The notes: generated from the sequence alone by a model not told the origin. DNA of 64,000 bases from CAZSBG01 sp964605145 (GCA_964605145.1 CAZSBG010000005.1:41750-105749); one strand, 5' to 3'; counted from the first letter of the stretch, positions 26,260-36,325 are shown. Numbers and translations are program-made.

Positions 26260-28581
26260 TTATTCTGAATTTTTCTTTAAAATTTCAAAATGTTGCGGCT
26301 CTGATTCTTCTACTATCTTCAACAGAATACGAATGGCATCTTTACTTTCACTTTTATCTTTATGTTCGATACTACTAGTTGGATCGGAATTATGCGAGAA
26401 TTCGTTCACTAATTTGTAAGCTTTTCCAATGTCTACACTGCTTATTATTTCACCGCCTTCGTTCAGTTCATTGACTATTGTTTCCATTTTTTGTTTTTGA
26501 TCTCTCGAATCAGGTATTTTAAAATCAGCAAAAATATCAAAAAACCTTCTAGCAACATTCCCAATTGTGTAAAAATCATCATAATTTAAATCGGAATCTT
26601 TAAACTTATTTAAAAGACTAAACAAAAAATGATATTCTGATTTGAAATTCCTTAATGTTTTGTCGAGATTCACGAGTTTTGCTTTTCTAATACCTAAATC
26701 ATTGTAATTTTCAACCATATAGAATTCACAACATTCCTCCTTTCCTTTTTTCTTCCTATTTCTATTATTTCCTAAGAACCAATCTTTAATCAAGTTAAAA
26801 AGTTGAAAATTATGAGTTGATATAAAAAGTTGACCTGCTTCGTTGAAATGATTTTGTATTAAAGAAAATGCATGATAAATAAAGTTGGCATCAAAACTAC
26901 AGATTGGATCATCAAGAAAAATAATGCCGTCTTTAATATTAAATTCTTTTTCTCTTGTTTTCACAATGAAATATGAAAAAGCAATTGCGGTTTTTTCGCC
27001 TTCACTTAAATTTTTTGCCAATTGCCCAGCTCGTTTTATGATGTATCCTTTTTTATAATCGTCTAATTCGAGTATTATTTCCTCTCTTCCAAAAAACTCT
27101 TTTAAGTGTTTATTTATTTCTTTTATAGCCTTTCCGATGTTTGAAGTCTTTTTCTCCAGCTCTGTTATTTCCGTATCAGCTTTTATTCGTGCTTGTCTAC
27201 ATTTTTCTTCATTAATTTCAGCATTTTTTATTTCTATTTCAAATTTCTTATAATCCTGAGTAGATAATGCTAGACCAATTGAGTGAAGTTCCAATTTTCC
27301 TTTTGCTTTCTTAACTTCTATAGCGTGATTTTTTACTTTGTTATTATGCATAGTAATAATTTGATTGATCATATCTATTTCATTACTAATCAAAAGATTA
27401 TAATCCTTTGGTTTGTTAAGCATTGCAGAAAGATCTAGATCAAAAGGATTCTTATATTTTTCTTCTAGTAATCCGATTGCATGAATAAAAAGCCAATGAC
27501 TTAACTTATCTATGATTTCATTTACTTTTTCTGCATGTATTGTGTATTCATTTCTTAAATCGGGGTACAATTCAGTGTTAACTATCGAAACCTTTTCTAC
27601 TTTTATTTTTTTTGAATTTTCAATAAAAAATTCTATCGAATCTTGTAACTCTTGATAATCCTTACTAAAATGCTTAGATAGTAAATCAAATAAATTTGAT
27701 TCTAATGTGTTTTGGCAAAAAAGGCATTTTTTATATTCATCCTTGGCTTTATGAAGATCAAAACCATGTTTTACCCAATTATTCAAATCTTCATCATTTT
27801 TTAGTCTTTCAAGTGTTTCTGAGATTACCTCCTTTTCGAGTAAATTTTTTATATATTCAAATATTGAAATAAAATTGCTAAAAGCCAATATTTTAATCTC
27901 AGGTTTTATGATCAATGATAATTCGGCTTTAGCTTTGCTTTTACTAATTTCTTCGTTTTTTTTCCTTTCATCATCCGATAGAACTTTATCTATAAAATTG
28001 TCAACGCCAATGCGGTCAATCCTATTCTCGACTTTTGTTTTATTGTATGATTTGTCAAAAAGTACATTTGCGATTTCTCGTCCTAGTCCCGTAAGAAAGA
28101 CATTTTTTAAATTTTCTTTTGTTGCCGTATTTTTCCTTGCATCTTTATAATTCTTATCAAGATCAATTTTATTTTTCTTAAGTTGTTCAAGTTTTCTTTT
28201 GCTTTCAATATCTTCTTCACTTACATATATAATCGGTTTACAAGTATTGGAGGACCCAAAAGCTATATTGTCATCAATAAAATCCTTATTAAAAACCTTA
28301 ATATGCAAAAGATTATTTTCTATACTTGTACTTTTAATTTTTGATCCGTCAGTTGTTGAAATTTCAAATATTCCTTCCTCCGGATACTGCTTAAATTTTT
28401 CTCTGTCATATAGAATTTTTTTCTCGCAACTTGCAAAAATCCGAGAGATAGTAGTTTTGCCGCTTCTGTTCCATCCATATATAAGATTGAATTTTTTAAA
28501 TTCTGAGATATTAGGTCCCCATGAAAAATCATGGAATATACCGAAGTTTTTTAATTTTGAAATTTTAGAAATCATACTCAT
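26260..28581 (-). CDS. RloC/PrrC-like AAA_13 ATPase, probable anticodon nuclease
   Basis: The 773-residue protein has an SMC/Rad50-like split ATPase: Walker A GWNRSGKTT near residue 38, ABC signature LSEGEKTA, Walker B GIIFLDDP near 554 and the H-loop STHN. Long coiled coils surround a zinc-hook CxxC at Cys286/Cys289 (KKCLFCQ). This combination is characteristic of RloC, an anticodon nuclease that cuts tRNA in response to DNA damage or phage attack. The C-terminal region carries candidate nuclease residues Arg678 and His730; where PrrC/RloC have R-x3-E, I read R678-x3-D682. Function is inferred from architecture. The gene is AT-rich and isolated, fitting a transferred defence gene. Confidence 0.75.
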   Translation of the reverse strand: MSMISKISKLKNFGIFHDFSWGPNISEFKKFNLIYGWNRSGKTTISRIFASCEKKILYDREKFKQYPEEGIFEISTTDGSKIKSTSIENNLLHIKVFNKDFIDDNIAFGSSNTCKPIIYVSEEDIESKRKLEQLKKNKIDLDKNYKDARKNTATKENLKNVFLTGLGREIANVLFDKSYNKTKVENRIDRIGVDNFIDKVLSDDERKKNEEISKSKAKAELSLIIKPEIKILAFSNFISIFEYIKNLLEKEVISETLERLKNDEDLNNWVKHGFDLHKAKDEYKKCLFCQNTLESNLFDLLSKHFSKDYQELQDSIEFFIENSKKIKVEKVSIVNTELYPDLRNEYTIHAEKVNEIIDKLSHWLFIHAIGLLEEKYKNPFDLDLSAMLNKPKDYNLLISNEIDMINQIITMHNNKVKNHAIEVKKAKGKLELHSIGLALSTQDYKKFEIEIKNAEINEEKCRQARIKADTEITELEKKTSNIGKAIKEINKHLKEFFGREEIILELDDYKKGYIIKRAGQLAKNLSEGEKTAIAFSYFIVKTREKEFNIKDGIIFLDDPICSFDANFIYHAFSLIQNHFNEAGQLFISTHNFQLFNLIKDWFLGNNRNRKKKGKEECCEFYMVENYNDLGIRKAKLVNLDKTLRNFKSEYHFLFSLLNKFKDSDLNYDDFYTIGNVARRFFDIFADFKIPDSRDQKQKMETIVNELNEGGEIISSVDIGKAYKLVNEFSHNSDPTSSIEHKDKSESKDAIRILLKIVEESEPQHFEILKKNSE

Positions 28582-29054
28582 ATTTTCTCTTTCAATAGAA
28601 TATGGTACTGGACTTTTAGAAGTGTGCCCTATAAAAGTGTAACGTATTTACTATTTGCAAATTCTTTTTCTTTAAGTTAAATTAGACTCACAAATATGGA
28701 AATACTTTTTTGAATGCTTTTCTATTTCGAGATAGAAGCGTAGGGGTAAGTTTTATCTTTATTATTTTTGATGTTTATTGCACAAAATATATTCTAATTA
28801 ACTATAACATACTAATTGCCTACGAAAAAATCAAGATAAATTTCTATTTTGGAAGGTATTAAAACAAAATGTAAAAGCTTTTTTGGCTGGTACAAAAAAT
28901 TATAGAATTAATGGCAGTCTCATTTCGAATTCACTTTCGTCCAATCACACCCTTTATTCCCCAAATCCCCGCAACCCATTAAATTTTTCCCGTTTCGGAA
29001 CGATATTGATAACATACTTCTTTCAGAAAAAATTAGCAAATACTCAGGAAAATT
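28582..29054. other. Divergent intergenic region
   Basis: This 473-bp AT-rich gap separates the minus-strand RloC-like gene from the plus-strand GH57 gene and must hold both promoters. I see no hairpin, repeat or ORF that I can support. Confidence 0.3.
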
Positions 29055-31451
29055 ATGGCTCCATCCAATACGTTTGTCACCATTCACGGGCATTTTTACC
29101 AGCCGCCCCGGGAGAATCCCTGGACCGAGCAGATCGAGCGACAGGTCTCTGCAGCGCCGTTCCACGACTGGAACGAGCGCATCAATAAAGAGTGCTATCA
29201 CGCCAACAGCTTTGCCGTCATTCTCAATCCCGAGAGCAAAATCGAGAATATCATCAATAATTTTCAGTATGTCAGCTTCAATATCGGGCCCACGCTGATG
29301 AGCTGGATAAAAGAGAAATCGCCGTGCACGTACGAAGCAATCGTTTCGGCGGACGCAAAAAGCAAGGAGATTTACGGCGGGCATGGCAATGCCATTGCCC
29401 AGGTGTACAATCACACCATTCTGCCGTTGGCCAGGCAGGAGGACAAGTACCTGCAAATTTTATGGGGGATCGAGGATTTTAAGTTGCATTTCAACCGCAC
29501 GCCGGAGTCCATCTGGTTGGCGGAAACCGCGGTAAATCTGGACACCATTGATGTGCTGGTGGAGTTCGGGCTCAAATACATCATTCTTTCACCGTACCAG
29601 GCAGAGCGCGTGCGGCCTATGGGCGGCAAGGCGTGGAAGGACGTCAGCCCCGGTTCGATTGACACATCCATGCCGTATCGCCAGTTCAGCCGCGACGGCC
29701 GCTACATCGATATTTTCTTTTACAATCATGCAATTTCCAGCGCCATCGGGTTCGAGCATTTGCTGACCAATTCGTATCGCCTGGCTGAAAAGTTCCGCCA
29801 GTTCGTGTGGAATCCCGGTCGGCCCATTTTAGTTTCGGCCTGCACCGATGGCGAATCATACGGACATCACGAAAAGTACGGGGAAATGTGCCTGGCGCAT
29901 TTCATAAAATACATGGCGCCGGAGTTTGGCTTGCGGCTCACCAATTTCGGCCAGTTTTTGGAGATGAATCCACCGACGCACGAAGTGCAGATCAAACCCG
30001 GGCCCAATAGCGAAGGCACGGCGTGGAGTTGCGCGCATGGCGTGGGACGCTGGGTTCGAAACTGCGGCTGCTCGGATGGCGGTTATCCCTCGTGGAACCA
30101 GGATTGGCGCACCTCCCTGCGCAATGCGTTCAACTGGCTGCACGAGACGATTCTTGGTGAGTACGAAAAGAAGGTCGCGCCGCTGTTGAGCGATTCGGAG
30201 GAAGCACGGCTGCGATACATCGATGTGCTGAAAAACCGAGGTTCAGAGAGCCGTCAGGAGTTTTTGAAGCGATATGGAACATCCGAAAATGTGAGCGCGG
30301 ACGACCAGGCGCTTGTATTTCGGTTTTTGGAAGCGCTGGCCCAAAGTCAGCTCATGTACACGAGCTGCGCCTGGTTTTTCGCGGATGTGGCGCGATTGGA
30401 GCCGGTTCAAACCATGAAATATGCCGCGCGCGCCATTCAATTGGTGGAGCGTTATTTCAAGGCAGATTTGGAAGCGCGGTTCATGGACAAGCTGGCTGCC
30501 GCGCGAAGCAACGTGCCGGCTGAGGGAAACGGCCGAGATATTTACATCAATAAAGTGAAGCCATCGAAGATCAGTTACAAAATGATTGTCAGCAACTTTG
30601 CCATGGAATCGTTCATTCTGAACAAGTTCGAGCACAGGCAGATTTACCGGTATTTCATCAAAGCTATGCATTTGGAAAAAGGACAGAAGCGAAAGGATCC
30701 TGTACAAAAGGGCATGGTGTGGGTGATGGACAATTACACAGGCCAGAAGCTGGGCTACATTTATTTTCTGTTCATGGAATCGCTGCGCGATGTGCGGTGT
30801 TACATTTTGAACAACAAGGAGAGTATCGAGTTCAATATCACCACGGTGGACGTCACCGAGAAAAAATTGCTCGATCTCACCAAAGGGCGATTTTACACGC
30901 TCAAGGATTTGTTCATCGAAAATCGCGAGCAGATTATCCAACTGGCATTTGCCGAGCAGATGAAGCAAATCCAGTCCACGCTGGATTCCCTGTTCGAAAA
31001 GAAGCTCGACCTGGTGGAAACATTCCACGAAGTGGGGCTGCCCATTCCCAATATTCTGAAAAATATTTCGGAGTACATTTATATCAATCGGATTGAAGAA
31101 TACCTGTCCAACACCAACGGCTCGGTGGATTCGCTCCAGGGCGAGGAAATTGTCAGCGCCTTTCAGAACGCCAATCGTTTGAATTTTGATCTCAGCTCCG
31201 AGAAAATCCGAAACAAGTTGAACTCCGTGGTGCAAAATTTATTTGTGAGTTTGAAGAAAAATCCCCATCAAAAAAAGGCGGCGCAGAATATCATTAAAAT
31301 CCTTGACCTGGCCGACAAATTTTCTTTCCCGCTGGATTTTCGTCGATTTACCGAAAACGCGTTCCTGCTTTTGGAGGAAGAATACCCTGGCGGCATCGTC
31401 CCTGCGCCGGTGCTGGAAGTTGCGAATCGGTTGAAGCTGGCGGTAGGTTGA
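29055..31451 (+). CDS. GH57 family glycoside hydrolase with DUF3536
   Basis: The 798-residue protein begins with the GH57 N-terminal motif TIHGHFYQPPRENPW. The catalytic nucleophile is expected at Glu157 in IWLAETAVN, and the acid/base aspartate in CTDGESYGHH. The C-terminal half (about 520-790) matches DUF3536, which is found only attached to this GH57 subgroup. GH57 enzymes act on alpha-glucans (amylase, branching enzyme, 4-alpha-glucanotransferase); the activity of the DUF3536 subgroup is not established. There is no signal peptide, so it is probably cytoplasmic and linked to glycogen. AGGAAAA precedes the ATG. Confidence 0.88.
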   Translation: MAPSNTFVTIHGHFYQPPRENPWTEQIERQVSAAPFHDWNERINKECYHANSFAVILNPESKIENIINNFQYVSFNIGPTLMSWIKEKSPCTYEAIVSADAKSKEIYGGHGNAIAQVYNHTILPLARQEDKYLQILWGIEDFKLHFNRTPESIWLAETAVNLDTIDVLVEFGLKYIILSPYQAERVRPMGGKAWKDVSPGSIDTSMPYRQFSRDGRYIDIFFYNHAISSAIGFEHLLTNSYRLAEKFRQFVWNPGRPILVSACTDGESYGHHEKYGEMCLAHFIKYMAPEFGLRLTNFGQFLEMNPPTHEVQIKPGPNSEGTAWSCAHGVGRWVRNCGCSDGGYPSWNQDWRTSLRNAFNWLHETILGEYEKKVAPLLSDSEEARLRYIDVLKNRGSESRQEFLKRYGTSENVSADDQALVFRFLEALAQSQLMYTSCAWFFADVARLEPVQTMKYAARAIQLVERYFKADLEARFMDKLAAARSNVPAEGNGRDIYINKVKPSKISYKMIVSNFAMESFILNKFEHRQIYRYFIKAMHLEKGQKRKDPVQKGMVWVMDNYTGQKLGYIYFLFMESLRDVRCYILNNKESIEFNITTVDVTEKKLLDLTKGRFYTLKDLFIENREQIIQLAFAEQMKQIQSTLDSLFEKKLDLVETFHEVGLPIPNILKNISEYIYINRIEEYLSNTNGSVDSLQGEEIVSAFQNANRLNFDLSSEKIRNKLNSVVQNLFVSLKKNPHQKKAAQNIIKILDLADKFSFPLDFRRFTENAFLLLEEEYPGGIVPAPVLEVANRLKLAVG

Positions 31452-31785
31452 AAGCAGGGATTAGGTTTTAGGTGTTGGTTTTTAGTATCTGAAAACTTAA
31501 AGTTCAGTACTTTTTGGGCAGATAAATTACAAAAAGCAAAATCTAAATGCCAAATAAATTCCAAATACAAAAGTTCAATTTTCAAATTCTATTCGAAAAG
31601 GAACAACGAAATGACCTTATCCGAGTTTGACTTTTTGGATTTTGATATTGTGATTTATTTGTTTTTTTGTGTTTGAGTTTTGTAATTTCCGATCTATCCG
31701 ACTTAGGTCAAAAAAATGAAAATTTATTGAACTCCACCCTACGACATGAGTCCCCATTCGAAGCAGTTCTTCGTTAGCTTCGTTG
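31452..31785. other. Convergent intergenic region with low-complexity repeats
   Basis: This stretch holds AT-rich degenerate words such as AAATTCCAAATACAAAAG and TTTATTTGTTTTTTTGTG, related in style to 3500-3590. No gene and no clear terminator are visible. Confidence 0.35.
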
Positions 31786-32808
31786 TCATTTAATCCTAAA
31801 AAAAGACAAATCAATATTTATCGTCTCTGGCGCAATGGAACGAAGAAATTGGGCTGTGAATTTTTGCTGCAATGAAGCAGGAAAATCAGCCGGAATTCTG
31901 AGTTGAACGATGCCGTTCGGGTCAAGGTTTCTCAATTTTTCCCGAAGCCATGTATCAAGCTGATTGAAATCCTTGAGATTATTTTCTAACGAAATAACCA
32001 TTATTGGCCGTGTTGGCATTTCGATAAATTCCCATTTGAGTTCATTCCTGTTTTGACCACATTTTAAAATCAAATAGCCTTTTGCCTCGTTGCGCTCGGC
32101 AAATGACGTTCGCTCGACGGATCCGGGATAGAAGACAGGCGCGTTCAATCGCCTGCCTGCCAAATCCTGTTTCAGCACCTGGAAGCGATGAATATGGCCG
32201 GAGAGAATGGCGTCGAAATCGCTCGGAATTTGTCGTCCTAAAATGACGTCGTTGGCAAAACGAAACGTGTAATTCTGAACGCCCACCTGAGCGCCTTCCA
32301 CGGCCTGGTGCAGACACAGCAGCCGAGTATCAGCTTCATTTTTCCGAAATTCTGTTTGATTCAAGAGCGACTCAAATTTCTGTTGAATTGCGCCGCGAAA
32401 GAACGGGAATCCTGACAGCGCGATGATGAAGCCTTTTATTTCCTGCACAAAGGTTTTCGGCCGATCAAAAATGTGGATGTTGGGGTGCGTTTCCAGCAAG
32501 GTGACAGGAATATTGGACCGTTCATGATTGCCGGGTACGAGAAAAACAGGAATTCCCCTGTCCGCAATTTCAATCAGCGGCTGAAATGCCTCGTTGACAA
32601 TTTTCGGATGCACGCGGCTTCGAAAAAAGAGATCGCCTCCGTGAACGACCACATCGACAGCGCCGTTCAACGCCGGCTGCAGGCAGCGGAGATAATTATC
32701 AAAGAAATCCGGGCCGCGACGCCGCCTTTCCACGCGAGGGTGCAGGGGCTGGTCGAAGCCGAGATGGGTGTCGGCCAGGAAAAGGATTTTTATGGGGAGT
32801 TGACTCAA
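31786..32808 (-). CDS. Mre11/SbcD-like DNA repair metallophosphoesterase
   Basis: The 340-residue protein starts at TTG (MSQLPIKILFLADTHLGFDQ). It shows the phosphoesterase metal-binding series: DTHLG, GGDLFFRS, PGNHE, a conserved LHQ segment and SGHIHRFQ. These match the Mre11/SbcD nuclease branch, which works with a Rad50/SbcC-type ATPase on DNA ends. No SbcC gene is adjacent. The C-terminal 90 residues differ from classical SbcD. The role is inferred as DNA end processing; the partner is unknown. Confidence 0.82.
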   Translation of the reverse strand: MSQLPIKILFLADTHLGFDQPLHPRVERRRRGPDFFDNYLRCLQPALNGAVDVVVHGGDLFFRSRVHPKIVNEAFQPLIEIADRGIPVFLVPGNHERSNIPVTLLETHPNIHIFDRPKTFVQEIKGFIIALSGFPFFRGAIQQKFESLLNQTEFRKNEADTRLLCLHQAVEGAQVGVQNYTFRFANDVILGRQIPSDFDAILSGHIHRFQVLKQDLAGRRLNAPVFYPGSVERTSFAERNEAKGYLILKCGQNRNELKWEFIEMPTRPIMVISLENNLKDFNQLDTWLREKLRNLDPNGIVQLRIPADFPASLQQKFTAQFLRSIAPETINIDLSFFRIK

Positions 32809-32828
32809 AATAATTCCCTTTTAAAATG

Positions 32829-32865
32829 AAACACCCGCAAGTTCAAACATCCTTTGCGGGTGTTT
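32829..32865. terminator. 12-bp-stem hairpin terminator
   Basis: AAACACCCGCAA (32829-32840) pairs perfectly with TTGCGGGTGTTT (32854-32865). It lies between the end of the minus-strand lipoprotein gene and the start of the nuclease gene. On the minus strand a T-rich tract follows, so it should end the envelope operon. Confidence 0.7.
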
Positions 32866-32910
32866 TACAGAAATTTGTTTCAATAAAAGTGGATGGTGTT
32901 ACCAGTTTCT

Positions 32911-33756
32911 TCACGCCGGCGGCCCGGCAATGTCATTCTGATTTTCATCCCAATAGCTTTTTTCGCCATTGTTATAATCGAACCATTCGATGTAGCCGGT
33001 GAGGTCCTCAGCATTCCAGTAAATGGTGTTCGTCTGGTTCTCGGATGCGTCAAAAAATACCAGCGTATTGTCCACACCATCGACTTCGTATTTCAGCGAA
33101 TCACCATAATCTTCACTGGATTGATTGATGTTAGTGAAGATCAATTGTTTGTGCGCACTGTCCTGCACCGCCCAGTCAACTCTTAACACCTCAATGGTAG
33201 AATCTGTGGATTTATCATCATGGAATATCCAATACCCATCTTTGTTGCCAATTTCCGCCCTGCCTGTGTACCAGAAAAAATGATCCAGCGCCGGCATGTG
33301 GGTATTGCTCGTAACAAAAACTTCCCAGACTATTTCTGATTCTGCCATATCGATCCAGCCGGCAAGATCAACGCCAAATGTGTTTGGTCCGTGATGCGTG
33401 TTGTAAATCCAGTGAAATTTACCATCGCTCTCCAATTCCGGGTCCTTGTCAATTGCGAGGGCCGAAATAAAAATAGCGCTTGGAATCACACTGGCCAGCG
33501 CGACCCCGGCATGGATGAATAAAACCCGAATAGCCGCTGCCGTGAAATTATTCCTGGATTGAGCCGCCTTGCTGAGACTGCCCCCTGGTGTCGCACTAAA
33601 AAATGATAAATCAAGTGACATCGATCCCGCCGGTGGAAGCGGCGGCGGCGTTTCTTTCTCCGGTTCTGACGGATTTTTTTCGCATCCTGAAATGCTGATG
33701 AAAAATATGGAAGCGATTATAAAGATCAAATTTTTATTTCTCAGAAATGTGTTCAT
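32911..33756 (-). CDS. Predicted lipoprotein of unknown function
   Basis: The 281-residue product has a signal peptide with a lipobox (SISGC, Cys25), then a Pro-rich linker (PSEPEKETPPPLPPAG). Residues about 80-105 form a second hydrophobic segment, unusual in a lipoprotein. The rest is rich in Trp, Asp and aromatic residues in a beta-like pattern (WIYNTHHGPNTFG, NTIYWNAEDLTGYIEWFDY). I recognise no family. It is the last gene of the minus-strand cluster, 28 bp after the FecR/TPR gene and before a strong terminator, which suggests an outer-membrane role linked to those proteins. Confidence 0.7.
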   Translation of the reverse strand: MNTFLRNKNLIFIIASIFFISISGCEKNPSEPEKETPPPLPPAGSMSLDLSFFSATPGGSLSKAAQSRNNFTAAAIRVLFIHAGVALASVIPSAIFISALAIDKDPELESDGKFHWIYNTHHGPNTFGVDLAGWIDMAESEIVWEVFVTSNTHMPALDHFFWYTGRAEIGNKDGYWIFHDDKSTDSTIEVLRVDWAVQDSAHKQLIFTNINQSSEDYGDSLKYEVDGVDNTLVFFDASENQTNTIYWNAEDLTGYIEWFDYNNGEKSYWDENQNDIAGPPA

Positions 33757-33784
33757 GGTGGCCTCCTTGAATGATTTAAACGAT

Positions 33785-34498
33785 TTATTGTTGACTTAAT
33801 TTATTAATAGCAATTTTTACATCGTGCAGCCATTCTGCCTGACATTGCTGCGCTTTATGTCGTTCCACAGCCTGTTCGTATGCGTCGAGCGCCTGGCCCG
33901 GTTTTTTTAACGCTTCAAATGATTTTCCCAGGTAAAAATAGGTTTCTCCACAGTCTTTAATATCGGGATATTTGTCCAAAATTTTATGAAGCTTCACAAT
34001 TGTGTTGGGGTAAAATTTCTGCCGGTACAGGGCTTTCGCACCATTTTGTTCCTTGCTTCGTCGTTCACTCTCGTCATTTGCCGATTCAGCAGTGTTTTGA
34101 GCGGATTTGGACTCGCCGTGCACCACACTGACATTCCCGACTTTTAACCTGGTTTTCTCTTTTCTCGGTTCAATTCGTTCCACTTTTTTTGACATAAGAA
34201 ACAGGAATAACTCTTTTTCTGTAATCACTCTCAAATCAAGGATGTCCACCATGGCGTTGGGATACAAGGTAAATGTTTTCCCGTTTTCCAATCGCAGTAC
34301 AACTCGCCCGTTTTCGCCGGTCATAATGGTGTCTATTTCCTCGAGGATTTGTCCTGTTTCAGCCCGATGCCATTTTTCTTCAACCCCGGGCCTCACTTTA
34401 ACACTACCGGATATCTGCACAACTTTTACCCCGGCGTTGGCCTGAAGCATGTTTCCCCATATCAACAGAATGATGTACATGATTAATATTTTCTTCAT
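33785..34498 (-). CDS. FecR-like domain plus tetratricopeptide periplasmic protein
   Basis: ATG 34498 follows GGAGGAAACGAA and opens a signal peptide (MKKILIMYIILLIWGNMLQANA); an upstream in-frame start lies inside the previous gene. Residues about 24-110 resemble the FecR core (SGSVKVRPGVEEKW, then TGENGRVVLRLENGKTFTLY), a beta domain common in envelope proteins that sense or present surface status. The C-terminal part has a tetratricopeptide pair (GETYFYLGKSFEALKKPGQA). It may act as a periplasmic scaffold for the barrel proteins. Translation is probably coupled to the gene ending 40 bp upstream. Confidence 0.72.
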   Translation of the reverse strand: MKKILIMYIILLIWGNMLQANAGVKVVQISGSVKVRPGVEEKWHRAETGQILEEIDTIMTGENGRVVLRLENGKTFTLYPNAMVDILDLRVITEKELFLFLMSKKVERIEPRKEKTRLKVGNVSVVHGESKSAQNTAESANDESERRSKEQNGAKALYRQKFYPNTIVKLHKILDKYPDIKDCGETYFYLGKSFEALKKPGQALDAYEQAVERHKAQQCQAEWLHDVKIAINKLSQQ

Positions 34499-34538
34499 TT
34501 CGTTTCCTCCAAGTTCAATTGCATACTGCATGAAAAAT

Positions 34539-36134
34539 CTATTCGACGTCGATGATGCGCACCCAACCCTGTTCCAGTCCATTCATAACGAAACCCTCTT
34601 TCAAATAGTTGGTTGCGCCTGTTTTCCACGCTTCTTCAAAACCCCTTTCAATGAGCGTGGTTTCTACAGGGATCCACACGGTAGCCTTGCCGCCGGCTCT
34701 TTCCCGAACGATGTATCTCTTTTCATTAGTACTAATGAGATGAGCCTGGTCTGGCTCCGCCCCTGAATCGAAAATTAAATACAAATGGGCAATATCCTTT
34801 TGCGGATCTTTCACTTCAACAAAAGCTGTATTTATTCCAATACTTTCCAGCAGAGATGAATAAAGCACAACTAAATCATCGCAATCGCCGTGCCGCAATT
34901 TCAGGGTTTCTGTGGCATATTGAACGCGGTCATCTCTGTAGTATGGGATATTCGGATCGCTGTGGTAACGAATTTCCTGATCGCGAAGTTCTTCAAAAAT
35001 CTCCCGCGCTTTTTGGAGATTGCCCAACGCGCTCCTATCATCAAATTTTTTATTTCTTAAAATATTCCGGGTGAGGTCAAGTATTTCTTCGTTGTCCGGG
35101 GTGACAAAAAAACCAAGCTTGTCCATTTCCCCATTCCATGCATTTCGGTTGTGAACCATGATGTGCGCGCTAATTTCACGTGTCAGCGTTCTTCCGGCTT
35201 TAGCTTCAATTTCGATATCCAGCACCGCCGGTTCGCGCCTGTCTGCATTCAGCAATCGTTTTCCAAAAATGGCGGTCACGGGAATGTCCCGGGATTTGCC
35301 CCGATCGATGCGAAAGGATTGACTTTCTTTGGGCCGCTCCGAATAATGTTTGACTTTACTGCGGATTTTGACATCAATGGGATAGCCAGCCACATTTTTA
35401 ATGGTCACCAACGCCAGTGGATATGTGTTGTAAAACTGGTAATAAGCGGGATAAATATCTTTCACAACCAGCCGGATATCCTTCACCTGGAAAATTTCTC
35501 GTTTTTGCCCCCACATGAAACTTAAACCCATCGAAAACTCAAGTCCACTGTACTCCTTTTCAAATTTGAAATCGACCATGTGGTATTTTGCATCAAAATT
35601 CAGGGCAAACCAGCTCGCCAAAACAAGATTGATGCCGCCTCCGCCATATCCGCCCCAAACCATTGATGATTCCACAGTAGCTTCGCTTCCGGAGTTTTCT
35701 CCCTTAATATTGCTCGTCCAGTAGGGACCGCCTCCGAGGGAAAGATAGGGTTGCAGTGCGCTGGGAAAACGTGTGGAGAGCAGGTCGTATCGAAGTCCAA
35801 AAAGAAGCGGTAGGACTGCGGAGACTTCAGTACTTTTGGTGACAAAATTCGAATACTCTTCGTGAACACCGCCAACAACACCAAGGCTCATTTCCATGAA
35901 CCAGTTTTCATGGACACGGGTGAAAAAGTACAAACTGGCTCCGGCGCCCCCAATATCGATTGTGGCGTCCTGGCCAAATTGAGACGTGTTGATGCGTGTT
36001 GGATGGTTGGTCACGTTCCAGAATCCCACTCGAAAGCCAATGCCCGAGGACCGCGTTAATCCCTGTGCATGCACCTGCGTGGAAGTCATGAAAACAAGCG
36101 ATATGATAATGATTCGGGTAAATAAACTGAACAT
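34539..36134 (-). CDS. Outer-membrane beta-barrel fused to a transglutaminase-like domain
   Basis: The 531-residue protein has a signal peptide (residues 1-23) and a barrel-like region to about 205 (GIGFRVGFWN, YLSLGGGPYW, FSMGLSFMWG). A beta-sandwich-like section follows to about 340, then a transglutaminase-like domain. In that domain the cysteine lies in RHGDCDDLVVLYSSLLES and the histidine in AHLYLIFD, a Cys-His pair of the expected spacing. The first region is a clear paralogue of the next gene upstream (36403-37062). A barrel carrying a transglutaminase/protease-like domain is an unusual fusion. It could cross-link or cleave envelope proteins, but no activity is proven. Confidence 0.78.
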   Translation of the reverse strand: MFSLFTRIIIISLVFMTSTQVHAQGLTRSSGIGFRVGFWNVTNHPTRINTSQFGQDATIDIGGAGASLYFFTRVHENWFMEMSLGVVGGVHEEYSNFVTKSTEVSAVLPLLFGLRYDLLSTRFPSALQPYLSLGGGPYWTSNIKGENSGSEATVESSMVWGGYGGGGINLVLASWFALNFDAKYHMVDFKFEKEYSGLEFSMGLSFMWGQKREIFQVKDIRLVVKDIYPAYYQFYNTYPLALVTIKNVAGYPIDVKIRSKVKHYSERPKESQSFRIDRGKSRDIPVTAIFGKRLLNADRREPAVLDIEIEAKAGRTLTREISAHIMVHNRNAWNGEMDKLGFFVTPDNEEILDLTRNILRNKKFDDRSALGNLQKAREIFEELRDQEIRYHSDPNIPYYRDDRVQYATETLKLRHGDCDDLVVLYSSLLESIGINTAFVEVKDPQKDIAHLYLIFDSGAEPDQAHLISTNEKRYIVRERAGGKATVWIPVETTLIERGFEEAWKTGATNYLKEGFVMNGLEQGWVRIIDVE

Positions 36135-36325
36135 ATTCTTTCCTGCCGGTATTATAGTGGGTGTTGCATATTAACTCAATTCCGATTAACCTTTGAGTAA
36201 ATTTACAGAGCTCGCTAATATAAATCTGTGATACGTGTCATCCATCATGCATTTGTCTAAATTTTGACCGGATAAAAAATCCGTGAAGCGCTGAAATAGT
36301 TATAACGACTTTCCATGCTGAAATG

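Noticed and set aside
30243..31235. 330-codon open frame on the minus strand inside the GH57 gene
   Set aside because: It is fully antisense to a well-supported gene, has no ribosome-binding site, and its translation matches no family. The same holds for long antisense frames at 1106-1708, 5749-6465 and 13186-13950.
31699..31760. Match between this stretch and the inverse of 43257-43330
   Set aside because: Only short words (ACTTAGG, CCCATTCGAAGC) are shared, with unequal spacing; probably chance.
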